13,101 nucleotides of DNA from Alphaproteobacteria bacterium (GTDB taxonomy: Bacteria > Pseudomonadota > Alphaproteobacteria > UBA3830): contig BNWJ01000028.1 in the NCBI GenBank assembly GCA_025998735.1, forward strand, positions 1 to 13,101, written 5' to 3'. This document shows positions 13,076 to 13,101 of the stretch, in pieces. A program made the position numbers and the translations under genes. How positions within the stretch are numbered: the stretch's first letter is position 1; the number at the start of each line of letters is the position of its first letter. The notes beneath the pieces are model-generated. The model was not told the DNA's origin. It did no database searches and saw only the letters and a list, made by a program, of their open reading frames with translations.

Positions 13076-13101
13076 CCCCCCCCCCCCCCCTCCCCCCCCC
13101 C
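13076..13101. other. Poly-C tail at the sequence end
   Basis: Twenty-five Cs with a single T at 13091 close the window. Such a run is out of keeping with the A+T-rich surroundings and is most simply an assembly or sequencing artefact at a contig end. Confidence 0.7.

Overview
The window looks like an accessory stretch of a host-associated alphaproteobacterium, moderately A+T-rich. The alphaproteobacterial signs are an alphaproteobacterial-type CarD regulator, a YidC with the 'PLANKSY' segment and a lysine in its second membrane span, and the pair yidC-engB. A Holosporales- or Rickettsiales-like intracellular bacterium would fit the effector-like genes and the density of small insertion-sequence relics. 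That placement is inference, because no 16S or other marker is present.

Layout. 1-263 holds no protein gene; its first ~110 bases, read on the minus strand, resemble part of domain I of a group II intron, and 201-221 is a clean palindrome. 264-2006 (-) is a secreted, coiled-coil HExxH protein. 2007-2307 carries two promoter-like sites and a 67-bp miniature element. 2308-4034 (+) is a two-gene unit, carD plus an MFS transporter, overlapping by one base. 4135-5250 (-) is a second HExxH protein with an N-terminal membrane or signal segment. The MFS and protease genes converge on a 109-bp inverted-repeat element that contains both stop codons. 5251-5833 has no normal gene but holds a 227-bp internally deleted IS5-type element and a promoter. 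5834-6227 (+) is a broken DUF2628-like membrane protein gene. 6311-7354 (-) is a winged-helix/Fic protein preceded by three copies of an operator-like box. 7424-7523 resembles a shortened 5S rRNA. 7594-9919 (+) is the housekeeping pair yidC-engB. 9978-10617 (-) is a secreted protein gene broken at a G6 tract. 10618-11213 has no convincing gene. 11214-12497 (+) is a GT8 glycosyltransferase with a signal peptide. 12505-13101 is a pile of mobile-element pieces ending in an artefact-like poly-C tail.

How the parts relate. Three genes look like exported factors acting on a host or neighbour: two HExxH proteins sharing a C-terminal C-E-x11-R-x2-H signature, which I relate to the M91/NleD effector family, and an exported GT8 glycosyltransferase. 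A Fic protein that has lost the catalytic histidine appears to be a self-regulating transcription factor. Around them lies a family of elements with TA-flanked GACCTGTTGCATA ends, represented by a full-length-type end with a transposase tail, a 227-bp deletion derivative and two ~66-bp miniatures. The core genes (carD, yidC, engB) look intact and ordinary.
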